NCBI GenBank assembly: GCA_014058105.1
Contig: JACGCM010002285.1
Coordinates: forward strand, 310,001 to 374,000
Direction: 5' to 3'
Origin: Kingdonia uniflora
Taxonomy: Eukaryota; Streptophyta; Magnoliopsida; Ranunculales; Circaeasteraceae
Length of the DNA: 64,000 bases
In this document: piece by piece, positions 53,656-64,000 of the stretch
How positions within the stretch are numbered: the stretch's first letter is position 1
Layout of the letters: every line of letters begins with the position of its first letter
The notes under the pieces: model-generated
Told to the model about the DNA's origin: nothing
The model's input: the letters and a program-made list of their open reading frames with translations, nothing else
Databases searched by the model: none
Made by a program: the position numbers and the translations under genes

Positions 53656-53727
53656 ATGCAGAGGTCGGTGGCCGGAATGGTTTGGCATTTTTATCCGAGC
53701 CTAAAACTCCTATTCAAGAAAACCTAA
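53656..53727 (+). other. upstream ORF in the LIN37-like leader
   Basis: ATG at 53656 opens a 23-codon frame (MQRSVAGMVWHFYPSLKLLF...) ending at a TAA about 15 bases before the likely main start at 53742. It is in a different frame from the main ORF. If transcribed it could damp translation of the main protein. Confidence 0.35.
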
Positions 53728-53741
53728 AAACCCCGCCATTA

Positions 53742-54305
53742 ATGTCGATCTCCAACAACAACAGCAAACCCTTAAACCCTCAAAACCCTAATCCACCATT
53801 AACAAACCTTCAAAACCCTCCTCCTCATCTTCATCACCAATCTCTCAGATCTCCATCAATCCCTCCCTCTCGTCCCCAATTCAACCCCCAACAACAGCAA
53901 CATCAACAACAACAACAACAACGTCTCCCTCAACATTTCCATCCCCAACAACAACAACATCCGCAAAACATACTGTACCCACTCGCTTCATCCGGGAGAG
54001 GCTTCATCCCTCAAAACCTTAGGACTAAAACACCCAATAATGACCACTTGGTTACAATTGCTAACCCTAGTGGAGGAGGAGGAGGAGGAGGGTTTCATCC
54101 TCCACCGAGAGCGGTGTCTGTGTTTTCGAGTTACCCCGGGCGGACTTTCGGGTACCCGATGCCTCCTTTGAGCGAATCACAGGCGATACAGAGGCCTGGT
54201 GGTGTGATGATGAGGCCGCAGTATATGATGGGTGCGAGACAGATGCCGCCGTCGTTTACTAGTGGTGGGCAGTTTAAGAGTGAGTCTGTTCTTGGTGTTC
54301 CTAAG
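53742..54305 (+). CDS. LIN37: LIN37-like exon 1
   Basis: 188 codons from ATG to AAG/GTTTGC. CAA/CAG-rich between about 53885 and 53965; GGAGGAGGAGG near 54072-54090. It ends in phase 0. Confidence 0.75.
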
Positions 54306-57300
54306 GTTTGCTTTCTTTACCACATTTGATTCATTTTGGGTTTTTTTAGGTTGTTTTTGATCATGGGTTGAATTTAATTTGGATAGTTTTATTTGTAGGT
54401 GGACATTTATTTATTTTTTGGGGTAGTCCTTAATTTTAGATCTGTGTTTTGTTGGTATTTAATTTTAATTTGTTGGTCAAATTATGGGTTGTCTTTGTTT
54501 GCCACATTTTGATTTTGATTGTGATTTTGATTATGGTTTTTTGAGGGCTTTGGGTTATAGGCACTCCTTAATTTCAGGTCAAGTTTTGTGTGTTTACCTA
54601 TTCCTTCTAATTGTTTTTCTTTTGTTTTGACTCGCTCGTCATACCGATAGCATTTTTCTTCCACCTCTGAATCACAATATCTGTGTGTATGTGTGAGTGT
54701 CTGTTTGTTTTTCTTGAAATTTGGGTGATTTATGTGGTGGAGGCGACATTTCAGTTAGTAACCCTTCTAATTTTGATCCCTTTCGATGATTGGCATTCCT
54801 GTTCTTGGCCATTCCAAGGTTTGCTTACCTGTCAATTTTGAATAAATTTGATTTTTTGGTGGTTTTTTTATTTTTATTTTTTATTTATCATGGGCAATCC
54901 TAACCTTTAGAACAAATTTGATGGTTACTCGTTAGCACCTATGGGTTGTCGCTGCCACCTCCGGTCTTCAGTTTCTTGATAGTGAGTATTGCTTTGGTCA
55001 AGTTTGTGAGGTTTTTTTTCTTATTTTTTAATCAATTTTTTTTCCGGTGAACGGATGGTTGTTTCTCCGCGACCTCTCAATATTTTGATTTTTCAGTAGC
55101 TTCTTGCTTCGTCTAGTTCTAAGTTTAGGACAATATAGTGAGTTACCCTCTTATAGTCTTGCATTGTGTTTTGAAATCTGTGGAGAATAGATCATATATG
55201 ATGTTCCTAAGCTTATTAATCCACATTTTGATCCTCTTTGGCATGGTTGGTATATCTTTGTCCTGTTTTCGTGTACATGTAGTTCTTAACTCCTCACTCC
55301 TTAGTAAATGCTTATTTTTAACTGGTACCATGTTGAGTTTTATACATTCAAAGATTTCTCATTTCTTCCACATCCTTTACTTTTCCAGGCTGCTCCGTTC
55401 CCAGCTCCAGCTCCCGATTTTAATGGGTACAAGGGTGCAAGGTATTTTTTTCCTTTAGATAACTTCATTTTCTTATGGTATATCACAAAATATTAAAATA
55501 TTCTGTTAACTTATTTACTGTAGGGATATTATTAAGGATGATACAGTTACTATTCACGATCGAAAGGTAGGTAGACATTTTTTTACAAGTTTCTTAACCA
55601 TATTGAAACCTACAATTTATTTGTTATTTATCTATCTGGTAGGTGATCCCATATTTTATGAGCCCATTCCCTTGTTTTGTATGTATGCTCCAATGATATA
55701 TTCATCCAGTCATGGTCTAACCTATAGTTGTTTTTGGCGATATTTACGTCGAAGTTCTGTGACTAAATAAGCATCCTGTAGTTCATTTTTTTCCTGTGAG
55801 GTGTCACCAAATATATACCTCTCTACCTGTTTATGTGCACTATGTATGAATGAAACAGCTTAAATGTCATTTTAGTTTCAGTTCACTCTTACCATGTCTC
55901 TACATTTGAATCTAAACATCCTATAATAATAACCATGGGGTTGGAAACTCAGGGTTATGGATCCCTTTATAAAACCGGCTTGCCTTTAAAAATAAAATAA
56001 AAATAATAATGTTTTTCTCTTCCAATTATCTTAGGGGATTTTTTTTTTCCTTTGAGGAAAGGATAAGATTATTGCTTAGGCATAAATACAACAATCTAGG
56101 GTCATGCCAATTCTTTTTCTCGTATCTTCTTTTTGCTACAGTGTGTCTTTACAAGTCATAAGAAACTGTCTCTTAAATATATTTTTTCTCACAATATTTA
56201 CCTTCTTAATACAGATTGCACTATCAGATGACTCTTCTCTTTATGCACTTTGTCGTTCCTGGGTTCGGAATGGTTTGCCTCAAGAAAATCAGGTATTTCC
56301 ATTTTCTATCTTCCTAGGTTGATTTTTTTTTGCAGCAATGTACTGTTGTATAGGTTTTCAATCTTTGAACATAAGAGGATCTTTTTTTCTACTTAAGAGA
56401 ATAGGTTTGAACGATGTTCTTTCTTAATATTGCAATTTCCTTCTATGATTATTAATCTCATGCTGGAGTTCTCTATGCTGCTCTAGGAAGAAATACGTCA
56501 AAAGATTGCAGGATATGTAAACTGACTAGAACAATGAATTGAAAATTATCTTATCTGTCCAATTCCGAAGGGATCTCAAGATACAGTGTGTAACAATGTT
56601 GCTACTTTGGTCAAGTGTAGTAAACACTCGTTTTATGGGATTGGGTTGGTATTAGAGCTGGGTAATTGGGGAAAACAGACTACTATGGGACAATTAGAAC
56701 AGTTTCTAGAAGGCTGCACGGGGACTAAAACAGAGGTTGAATGAAGTTACTGATTGCTGTTTGATGTGGGACTAACATTGTATGTTCAAGAATGATGAGT
56801 TTACTCAAGAAATCGGGATTAATTTAAGATTGAAGTATATTCTCGAAGTAGACTTGCACCACAAAATTTTGAACTTTTGCTTATAACACGTTCAGAACCA
56901 AGTTCATACCCAACTTAGATGAGATATGAATCAAAGGCTTTCCTATTCACCACTTATAAAACTTCAACCTATGGCAAATTCTTCTCTCGTTGATGGATGG
57001 AATAAATCTGAACCGGTGTCTTTGACTGAGACACCTCTTTTTTGGAGGTTATTCAAACTCTTTATAGGAGTACGACATGACTCGTTGATGGGTGGGTTAA
57101 GAGAGACTAGAGTTTTGATGATCTTCTTTACTCAGAGGTGGATATTACTGCTATTAGATTCATTATTCCATAGTTTTAAACAACATTCAATTTGAAGTTT
57201 TTGTCTCATTTCTCTTTTCAATGCTATATGCGACATTCTCACAAAGAGAATGGTACTACCAAGGATGAGAAACTTCATGAATTGAGTCTGCCTTCATTGG

Positions 57301-60300
57301 AAGTTGGGTTAATTGTTTTGTGCTTGGTGCTCCCACAACCACAAGTGTATAATCCTTCAGTTTCCACTTGCCCCTAATTGTCTTCCCAATCGCAGATCCA
57401 GAAGGGCACGTGCTGGAAGAATGTGATGCTACATATGATTACTTAGTAAGAATGTAAGATTAATGAAATAATAAATGTGGGGACAGGTGAAGGACATGGA
57501 AGCACATTTGAAAATGGAGATAAGGCAGGGAGATAATGGAACCTTTCCCAAGTATTGGACAATGACTAATTTGTAAATGGGTCTAAACTCACTTAAGTTA
57601 GATGGGCTCTGAACCTTTGGAATCAAAGTAACAATAGTGGCATTCACCTCTCCCAATAACTGGCAGTGTTGAAGAAACTTAAAATTGCTCTATCAAAGTC
57701 TTTTCCATTAATCGTCCAACATTTTTCGAAAAACAAGGAAGTAATACCATCAGGTCATTACTCAGGTTCTGGAAACTTTCATTTTCAATATTAGTAAGGG
57801 CTTCAGTAATTTCATTCCTCGTAATTCCATCATCCCATCTTTCGTACTCCTCAAATGACATTGGTTCAAACTGGAGGTCCTCAGTGATCGGTAGGTAGAC
57901 ATGAGGAGTACTAATTTTCTCTCTCAAAACGAAATTTAACAGCGTCATCATTCACACAAAATTTAATTCTGTTTGTAGCCCTTCTTGGTTAAAAATAGGC
58001 AGTATTATCACCCAAGTTCAGCCATTTCACTCTACTCAAGACTGTTATTTCTTCATGGATTCCACCCCCCGTCAAGGTACAAGTTGGACATTACTCAACC
58101 TAACTCTTATGCTTAACTTTGTAACTCACACCCCCAGCTTTTATTCTAGACCATTCAATCAGACCAAATTTCACTATGTTAAGCTTATATAGGAGTACCT
58201 CTCACTTCTGTATCCCAGCCAGTCTGAACTAACTCCATAAAACCATCTTCTTCAACCCAATAATTAAAACATTTATAGGGTTTGGGGCCAAGAGGCTTGT
58301 TTATGCAAACAGACACTACAATATTGGAGTGATCTGAAACCCCTGGCAGCTCAAAGTTCACCTCAGTTTCATGCATCACAGTCATCCAGAGAAAATTAAT
58401 AAGAACTTCGTCAATCTTAGACACCGCCATGTCCTCACTCTGTTAACAATTTGACCAAGTAAAGAATGCATCTTTGTAATTGCCAATCAGAGAGTTGAGT
58501 TGTACTCATACAGTCCAAGAAGTCATTTAACTCCCCAGGCCTCAGTTCCCTACTTCCAACTCACTCATGAGAGTGTAAAATAGCAATACTGTCTCCCAAC
58601 AATTCCCAAGGTAGGTTTACTTTGCTAGAAAATTTACTATACTTGTCCTCAGGTTTTTCCTTTTGTTTACATCATTACTCCCATAAACAATTGTAGGAAA
58701 ATTTACAGTTCTGCCCATAGTTCTTAAAAAAAGAACTTGGGCTTTACACCTTCAAACCACCTCACGTTGTTTTGGGGTTTTCTAAACTGAAGTTATAGCT
58801 TAACATCGAATTTTGAGGCTTAATGAGGGTATAACTTCATATGAGGTAGGCAGTTTGGAGGGGAAATTGGGAGGTGTACAGAGGTGAAAATGGTATTTTT
58901 GATGCTTAATGAGGCTATAACCTCATATGATGTAGGCGGATTGTGGTGCAATTGGGAGGCATACATAGGCAAAAAAGGTTATTATTATAATTTTTTTCAT
59001 GTACTATTTATTTTTTTCCTCCAAAATATACCTTGTGGGTCTTGTTTTAGGTTCCTCACTCTTATCTCTTGTGTTAGATTTAGTTTTGTTGTTTGAGAGT
59101 TTAGGTTTTCTCTTTTACTAAAAGTGAGATTGTGATTTTTAGGTTCCTCAATTCTTACATTTGGCCAGCACCCACTTATATTCAACATCCATCTTAAAAG
59201 TGTAATCTTTATCAAGAAGTACAAAGACTTGATCTAGGATCTCACTCTTAGCATCAACTTCAACAAATCATGGCAAACTCCGTCATCTTCCTATTTTTTT
59301 TTTAGTTTGTTAAGTTGAACGGGATGCCCAATAGCACTAAGAATCACAGCCCGGCCTTCTGGTTTCCACGGTCTAGTTACAATAAATTGCTTGCTATCAT
59401 TTGAGACCCCAACTCTAAAGCATTCACTCTATCTTCTTCATTCTTGAAATTATAAAAGAACAATTTCCCCCCATTGGTAGTCATTTCAAGGGATCCTTTA
59501 CCTTTCCAAATCTTTATTAAGCTATTCTTGAGAAAATTGCATGCCAGCTTCCTACCAACTAAATTTCCCACCAGTAATCCCCTACGTTCTTGTAGCTTAT
59601 CATCAAAATCAGCAGAGTTTAGCTTAGCAATGAATTTCCCATCAACAATCGTAGGTGGGTTGTATATCAGGACAACTTTACCCTTGGCCTTACTTGAGTT
59701 ATTAAGTAGGGGGACCACAGTAGAAGCTCTAGATGAGTGTAACACCTCCTTAGGTATACGTATATCAAAACAGTTGGGTCTCTGAGTATAAGAGTGCGAA
59801 TTCTTCAATTATTTCAAATTGCTCATTGACTCTTTCCTTCAAGCAGTCGGTAAGCTCACCAACTTCTACTTCTGCAATCGATTCACCTTCTCCATTGTTC
59901 CATTACTAATCTTTTGCTCATTAACACCCTTATCTGCCGCAGCTTCTTGTGTCTCAAGAACTAGCTCTGGTAATGGGTTCTTTGAACCTCTTTCTCAGCT
60001 GCTCTCTTCTTTTGAGATTCATGAATCATTCTAAGAAGGTTCTCTTCTTCTTCGGTAGTATCATAGACAATACCAAGTGAACCCAGCTCATTCAAAACCT
60101 TTGAGAGATCAGTCATCTTCTCCACCAAAGGCTCTCTCATTTTTGGGGTTTTCCTAAAAACAACATAGAAGGAATGTTATTAAGGATGAAAAACTTCATG
60201 AATTAAGTCTGCGTCATCAGAAGTTGGGTTAGTTGTTGTGTGTTTGGTGCTCCTACAAGTGTATAACCCTTCAGTTTCCATTTGCCCCTAATTTTCTTCC

Positions 60301-60903
60301 CAATAGCAGATTCAGAAGGACACAATGTGGTGGAAGATGTGAGGTTACATATGATTGCTTAGTAAGAATGTAAGACTAATGACGTAATAAATTTGGGGAC
60401 AGAGTAAGAACATGGAAGCACATTTGAAAAAGGAAATTAGGCGGAGAGGTATTGGAACCTTTCTCAAGTATTGGACAATGAATAATTCGCAAGAACACAT
60501 TTTATTTATGAACTCATTAACCAAAACCCATTTAGCTTAATTTGCTTTGCCCTATATAATTTTATAAATCTAAGTTTTTGCTCAACCTTTAGACATTTTT
60601 TGGTTTCTCGTATATTAAATTTATGCTAGTTATTGATATCAGTAAATATAAAATGTATATTTTTGGGTCCCTTAGTTAAAGTTTTTTCATTAAGTAACAA
60701 CTTCCAATTCACTATGTTCGACTTTCAACTTTAGATTCCTATTGTATTCTTGTTATTGCCAGGTACGTTTTGGTGAAGGTAGAAATAACCTTCCGAGACC
60801 CTTGCCTCTATCTTTGGAAGAAGATATGCATATCCAGGAAGAAAATGAAGATGAAGAAGTCGAAAAAAAGGAAAATTGTGAAGTAGCTGGAGAAAAAGAA
60901 GAG
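53742..60903 (+). CDS. LIN37: LIN37-like DREAM complex subunit, exons 1-5 (3' end not found)
   Basis: Exons 53742-54305, 55389-55441, 55524-55566, 56215-56292 and 60763-60903 are bounded by AG/GT sites and keep one frame across all joins, giving 293 residues so far. Exon 1 (residues 1-188) is Pro/Asn/Gln-rich and disordered, with Gln runs and a Gly run. Exons 2-3 give DFNGYKGARDIIKDDTVTIH. Exon 4 has the hallmark SSLYALCRSWVRNGLPQENQ, matching the LIN37 box (LYP.CRAWMRNSP in animals). Exon 5 gives RFGEGRNNLPRPLPL and an acidic segment. LIN37 is part of the nuclear DREAM/MuvB complex that represses cell-cycle genes. The basic C-terminal helix of the family is expected in a later exon, outside the window or unrecognised. 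The start at 53742 is the first in-frame ATG; the frame is open upstream to at least 53682. Confidence 0.75.
55389..55441 (+). CDS. LIN37: LIN37-like exon 2
   Basis: Acceptor tttccag, donor GCAAG/GTATT. Encodes AAPFPAPAPDFNGYKGA plus two bases of an Arg codon completed by exon 3. Confidence 0.75.
55524..55566 (+). CDS. LIN37: LIN37-like exon 3
   Basis: Acceptor tttactgtag, donor AAAG/GTAGG. Encodes the rest of Arg and DIIKDDTVTIHDRK. Confidence 0.75.
56215..56292 (+). CDS. LIN37: LIN37-like exon 4, CRxW motif
   Basis: Acceptor ttaatacag, donor ATCAG/GTATT. Encodes IALSDDSSLYALCRSWVRNG and LPQENQ, the most diagnostic part of the family. Confidence 0.8.
57240..57577 (+). repeat. direct repeat flanking the intronic LINE, copy 1
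   Basis: Matches 60160-60490 at roughly 85% by eye (shared phrases gaaacttcatgaattgagtc, cacatttgaaaa and caagtattggacaatga). It ends exactly where the LINE homology begins. Confidence 0.85.
57578..57951 (-). pseudogene. LINE reverse transcriptase N-terminal part
   Basis: Frames 57951-57679 and 57656 down: FEEYERWDDGITRNEITEAL followed by the RT start GEVNATIVTLIPKVQSPSNL and SEFRPI. These match plant L1 RT (E.....P.......ALIPK...P....DFRPI). It breaks before the catalytic box. Confidence 0.8.
58185..58430 (-). pseudogene. LINE endonuclease C-terminal part
   Basis: MAVSKIDEVLINFLWMTVMH, NFELPGVSDHSNIVVSVCIN and KPYKCFNYWVEEDGFMELVQ fit the end of the AP-endonuclease domain (S.IDR.L, GISDHSP, F.FFN.W) and the linker to RT. 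The SDH catalytic His is present. Confidence 0.8.
59290..60142 (-). pseudogene. LINE ORF1 with DUF4283-like RNA-binding domain
   Basis: Starts MREPLVEKMTDLSKVLNELG (60142). After a frame break the 143-codon frame 59808-59377 holds VDGKFIAKLNSADFDDKLQE, VGNLVGRKLACNFLKNSLIK and GSLEMTTNGGKLFFYNFKNE, the DUF4283 pattern of plant LINE and retroposon ORF1 proteins (LVG...........L...W...G......L..G.F.F.F....D...V). It would bind LINE RNA. Confidence 0.85.
60160..60490 (+). repeat. direct repeat flanking the intronic LINE, copy 2
   Basis: Partner of 57240-57577; it starts about 20 bases beyond the LINE ORF1 ATG. Confidence 0.85.
60763..60903 (+). CDS. LIN37: LIN37-like exon 5
   Basis: Acceptor ttattgccag, donor AAGAG/GTAGG. 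Encodes VRFGEGRNNLPRPLPLSLEE then an acidic Glu/Lys-rich stretch. If the donor is not used the frame runs on to a stop at about 61060. Confidence 0.7.
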
Positions 60904-61756
60904 GTAGGTCTACCAAGTGATGCAATACTGACACACTATATATTCTTGTCTTTCCTCATATATTACTTGTGTATGTCTTTGGACACCATTCGTGCCAAGT
61001 CAGATATCCATTTTCAAGGATGGTTCTCTTATCTATTTCAAAATCTAATTCAAATACTTTGATGGTTCACCAACTTCAGAAATGACTCCATAAATAATGA
61101 TTAAAACGAGAAGTAAAGTCTTGCGTCGTATGAATGCCAAAATCCCTTTATACATTTGGCACTCAGTAAACATTTAATGCATTTTTACAAACTTCCCATA
61201 ACCTCCAAGCTCCAATGTGGAATCTATAAATAAGATAAAATAAACATCTATGTATGAATTTAGGTAACAATGGCATATGTACGGTAGTCGGTGTCCAACA
61301 CGGGTACGGGGTGTCGGAAACACTAGAAAATAGAAATGTGCCTTGTAAATAGTACTGGACACGTGCGTCCGAGTGTCTGACACATTTTTTTTAAGTGAAA
61401 TCTCGTTGTTTCTTAATTATGAATCAACTAAAACTTTTATGTTGCACTTCATAGGAGTCTACAACTGATGTGAATTATTGGTAAAGGTGTTGATTAAAAT
61501 TCAAACAAAGACGACAAATTCAATATTAGAAAACCTTATTTGAAGAAAATTATTTCTAAAGATAATTACATTAAAAAAACAACTGACTTAAACAGCGTGG
61601 CTTCAAACCTTATTAAGGAAAAACCATACTCTTAAGTCTCCTAAACCAAATCAACTACGAAGCTACCTAACTAAATTTTAGAAAAACATGCTACCACTAA
61701 AAAGATTGGTTATGGCATATTTTGATCAACGAAAGTCTCAAGGGAAAACTATAGGT
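60904..61756 (+). other. probable LIN37-like intron 5, no gene seen
   Basis: Includes a GC-richer stretch (61260-61385) with gtgtccaacacgggtacggg and related tgtccgagtgtctgacac phrases, possibly a small repeat element. No exon is recognised. Confidence 0.4.
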
Positions 61757-62015
61757 AAAGTATGATGGTGCTCAAATGTTGGCTGCTGATGTCATCAAGA
61801 AAGACATTCAATGGTTGCAGGACATAAATAGTAAACTCAAAGCTACTAATATAAATTCTTTTGTTGCTGATGTCTTCAATTTAAAAACCTGAAAAGATAG
61901 TTGATCAATGAAAGAATTCATTTTGGTAACTTTGAGTTTACTATTTATGTCCTGCAACCATTGAATGTCGTTCTTGATGATATCAGTAGCCAACATTCGA
62001 GCACCGTCATACTTT
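61757..62015. repeat. ~105-bp inverted repeat, 49-base loop
   Basis: Arms 61757-61861 and 61911-62015 are reverse complements with about ten mismatches, including a perfect 40-base core (gacattcaatggttgcagga ... aactcaaag). The minus-strand reading of the right arm is open (LATDIIKNDIQWLQDINSKL), so the source may have been coding. Confidence 0.9.
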
Positions 62016-62039
62016 AATTTACCTCTTGCTCTCTATATC

Positions 62040-63050
62040 TTCTAAGCAATAAAACTTGGCAATATCATTTTGATCAAACCCCGATGAGTTTTGCTATCAG
62101 CAATATTGAACCGTCTTCCCTGCTTAGACCAATGAGATTCAAAATGGTTGTTAAAGATACTACAAATACTACTGAAGAAGTCACACACCTTTGTAGCAAT
62201 CTCACTTTGAGGGGAAATAGGTGATCTATGCTCTTCACCTTGAACTATTGACAACAAATGCATTTTGAATTGAGACCAACAATATCCTTTGTATAACAGA
62301 GGTAACTTGTTCCCATAACTTCCAACTGAACACTTGGAATCTTAGCAGGGATTGTAACATGCTAAATCCACTCCATTCTATCTTGTTTTTCAAAATCTCT
62401 CCTCCAAAAACCCCATGCAGATTTAGAGTAAAACTACCAATCCTGAGGTTTATTAGAGATTTTGTACCTGTTTGAGAACACTGTTTTCCAGTTGTTACTG
62501 ATATCATTGAGTAGGTTCCACATCAAGCAGAGCTTGTAGCTCACCCTCTCCAATCCAATCAGCTATGCAAAAATCAATGTTTCCTTTACTTAAAGTCCAA
62601 GCAGTGTTGACATTAACAATGGGAAGCAAACCTACCATACTTATCCATAGATGTGAAGCTCAAGTTGTGGCTGCAGGTTGTTGGGATCTGTAAGTCATAT
62701 ACTTGTTGTTGAAGATACTTAGACCACAAAGAGTCTTTATAGAGAAAACTCCCGCACATCTTTGAAATAAAACTGTTTTTACATCATCAAAGCTTCTAAT
62801 ACCCAAACCACCCTCTTCTTTATTTGCGAAAATCATCCCATGCAACCCAATGTCTCTTAGGCCTACCTCATGTGTTCTCCAAAAGAAATCAGCAAAAAGG
62901 TTTCAATGGACTTAAGAAAAAGCATTAGGGATATGTAGACAAAATAAGAGATGAATAGGCATGGAGTTGAGACCATGTTTTATTAGAACCAGCTTCCCAC
63001 CACTAAAAAAAGGTTTGCCTTGCCAACCTTCTTGGTAATAAGTGTAACTA
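62040..63050 (-). pseudogene. LINE RT C terminus and zinc-binding tail
   Basis: YQEGWQGKPFFSGGKLVLIK and HGLNSMPIHLLFCLHIPNA (about 63040-62930) match the LINE thumb region (W....LS.GGR..LI......IP.Y). FANKEEGGLGIRSFDDVKTV (62830-62770) matches P...GGLG.R...D.N. A degraded zf-RVT follows (62507-62235). Confidence 0.8.
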
Positions 63051-63054
63051 AAAG

Positions 63055-63325
63055 CACTTGGCTGTTAGTTTCAACTAGTGAGCCACAGTGTGGACCGTGG
63101 GTTCATGTTACGAACACTTGTGTGAGCATGGCCTTGGTTGTTAGTTATAACTAGTTTGCCACGATGTGGCCGTTATAGTCCACCTACAGGGCCACACTGT
63201 TGGTCCATGTTGCGAACACTTGTGTGAGCATGGCCTTAGGTGTTAGTTACAACTAGTTTGCCATGGTGTGGCCGTTATAGTCTGCCTATAGGGTTACACC
63301 GTGGGTTCATGTTGCAAACACTTGA
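63055..63325. repeat. tandem array, 80-102-bp units x3
   Basis: Three units, each with tgttagttacaactagtttg, ccgtgggttcatgttgcgaa and cacttgtgtgagcatggcc. It takes the place of the LINE RT palm. Confidence 0.85.
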
Positions 63326-63339
63326 AAGGCTTAGGCCCC

Positions 63340-63948
63340 AAAGGCTTATTTCATAAATAATGTCACTATGGTTGAAGAATCCCAAAAGTAACTTCCGTCT
63401 CAAGCATTGCAACAATCAATTAGAGTTTACCAACACTCTTATCAATTTTTGAAGCAACTTTGTCCCTTCCTGGTTGGCCATTATTCCTAGTAAGTAAAGA
63501 ACCCTTATAATTATAATCAACCAGTTCAGCAGTACTCATACGTACTCAGACAATCCACAAAATAATTTAATAGGGACAATTTAACATCATTTTTACCAAA
63601 TCTCTCATAGGAATACAAAATAGCATTGAAACCTCCAAGTTGAATCCATGGAAGGCTCACATTTTTTGAAAAATTCACAATACTTTCCCACAGCTGTTGC
63701 CTCTCCCCTTCATTATTGCTATCATAAACAATGGTTATACCCCCTAAAAAAACAAAAACAATGGTAATATTAAATTTCTTACCTTGTATAGTAGTAAGTT
63801 CAACCAAAATTGCTTGAGCAGAATCTTCAAGAAGCACCACCTGGACTTCAAGAGGATCCCGCTTAAGCCAAATCCTTCCTAGATTAGAGTAAGCATAGTT
63901 ATCAAGCATAGACCAGTTTCTACAGCAAGCATTTGCAACATAGTCCAT
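63340..63948 (-). pseudogene. LINE endonuclease domain
   Basis: WSMLDNYAYSNLGRIWLKRD, AQAILVELTTIQGKKFNITI and LWESIVNFSKNVSLPWIQLG followed by GFNAILYSYERFG match plant L1 endonuclease (N....S..GRIW, ...I.....F....YG, R..LW..L......PW...GDFN......R.G). Here the catalytic GDFN reads GGFN, so the Asp is lost. Confidence 0.85.
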
Positions 63949-64000
63949 GTTATGTTCCTTTGTTCCAGCATTCCAGCATGGAACAAAGGAACCAATACCC

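Larger units (their letters stand above)
57578..60159 (-). mobile_element. L1-type LINE fragment in LIN37-like intron 4
   Basis: Minus-strand order: ORF1 with DUF4283-like domain (about 60142-59290), endonuclease remnants (about 58900-58185) and the first part of reverse transcriptase (57951-57578). It stops inside RT at SEFRPI, directly at the 57240-57577 repeat. A 3' end with poly(A) is absent, so this is not a normal 5'-truncated LINE copy. Confidence 0.85.
56293..60762 (+). other. LIN37-like intron 4 (4.5 kb) with LINE insertion
   Basis: Starts GTATTTCC and ends TTATTGCCAG. It contains a LINE fragment and its two flanking direct repeats; the other introns of the gene are 82 to 1083 bases. 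Confidence 0.75.
62040..63952 (-). mobile_element. second L1-type LINE fragment
   Basis: Minus-strand order: endonuclease (63948 to about 63340), a 270-bp tandem array, then the C-terminal part of RT and the zinc-binding tail (63050 to about 62040). The piece at 63480-63330 (KVASKIDKSVGK, MLETEVTFGI) parallels 58430-58350 of the intronic LINE, so both are one family. The catalytic centre of RT is missing. Confidence 0.8.

Noticed and set aside
53682..53741. LIN37-like start at 53682
   Set aside because: The codon there is TTG; the nearest upstream ATGs (53656, 53677) are in another frame, so 53742 is the better start.
59474..59785. 103-codon plus-strand frame in the intronic LINE
   Set aside because: Antisense shadow of the DUF4283-like ORF1.
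1..64000. tRNA, rRNA, CRISPR or riboswitch
   Set aside because: No cloverleaf with matching A/B boxes, no rRNA segments and no spaced repeat arrays were seen.

Overview
This window is repeat-rich nuclear DNA of a flowering plant, probably a eudicot. It is AT-rich with spliceosomal introns, and holds Ty1-copia, Ty3-gypsy, L1-type LINE, hAT and PIF/Harbinger elements of plant type. I see no bacterial genes, rRNA, tRNA or CRISPR array. One ordinary host gene is recognisable, a LIN37-like subunit of the DREAM cell-cycle repressor complex (from about 53.7 kb), which seems to run past the right end. Nearly everything else is nested and mostly decayed mobile DNA.

Layout. 1-4652: a plus-strand gypsy 3' LTR (427-1130) abuts the reverse transcriptase of a minus-strand gypsy element (gag, protease, RT, 5' LTR 4171-4652). 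6212-12338: a nearly complete minus-strand Ty1-copia element with two ~830-bp LTRs and recognisable gag, protease, integrase, RT and RNase H. 12797-13321: another gypsy 3' LTR. 15548-22533: a hAT-type non-autonomous element with a perfect 8-bp target duplication, split by a gag-only SIRE-like copia element (15854-22087). 22881-23190 and 25082-25679: small MITEs, with an orphan promoter-like stretch between them. 25706-38586: a 12.9-kb minus-strand gypsy element of Tat/Retand type. It has paired LTRs, near-identical 5-bp flanks, a PBS and PPT, gag-PR-RT-RH-IN, three tandem arrays and an antisense extra ORF in its 3' region.

38.8-48.6 kb: two PIF/Harbinger lineages appear nested. The outer one carries a minus-strand HARBI1-like transposase and a Myb/SANT-like gene. 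The inner one (about 42162-48460) carries a Pong-type DDE transposase, a convergent Myb-like ORF1 and, unexpectedly, a four-exon plant mobile domain (PMD) gene. All are broken by stops. I consider this PMD-bearing Harbinger element the most interesting object here.

49.5-51.0 kb: remnant of an unknown gene with four ~167-bp coding tandem repeats, split by a hAT-like MITE. 53.7-60.9 kb: five exons of the LIN37-like gene. Intron 4 holds a LINE fragment bracketed by ~330-bp direct repeats. Downstream lie a ~105-bp inverted repeat (61757-62015) and a second LINE of the same family whose RT core is replaced by a short tandem array.

The TE genes would have worked in their usual sets: gag, protease, integrase, RT and RNase H for the LTR elements; DNA-binding ORF1 plus DDE transposase for Harbinger; RNA-binding ORF1 plus endonuclease-RT for LINEs. 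In-frame stops and frameshifts make autonomous activity unlikely for any copy except, at best, the 6.2-12.3 kb copia, which also carries breaks.
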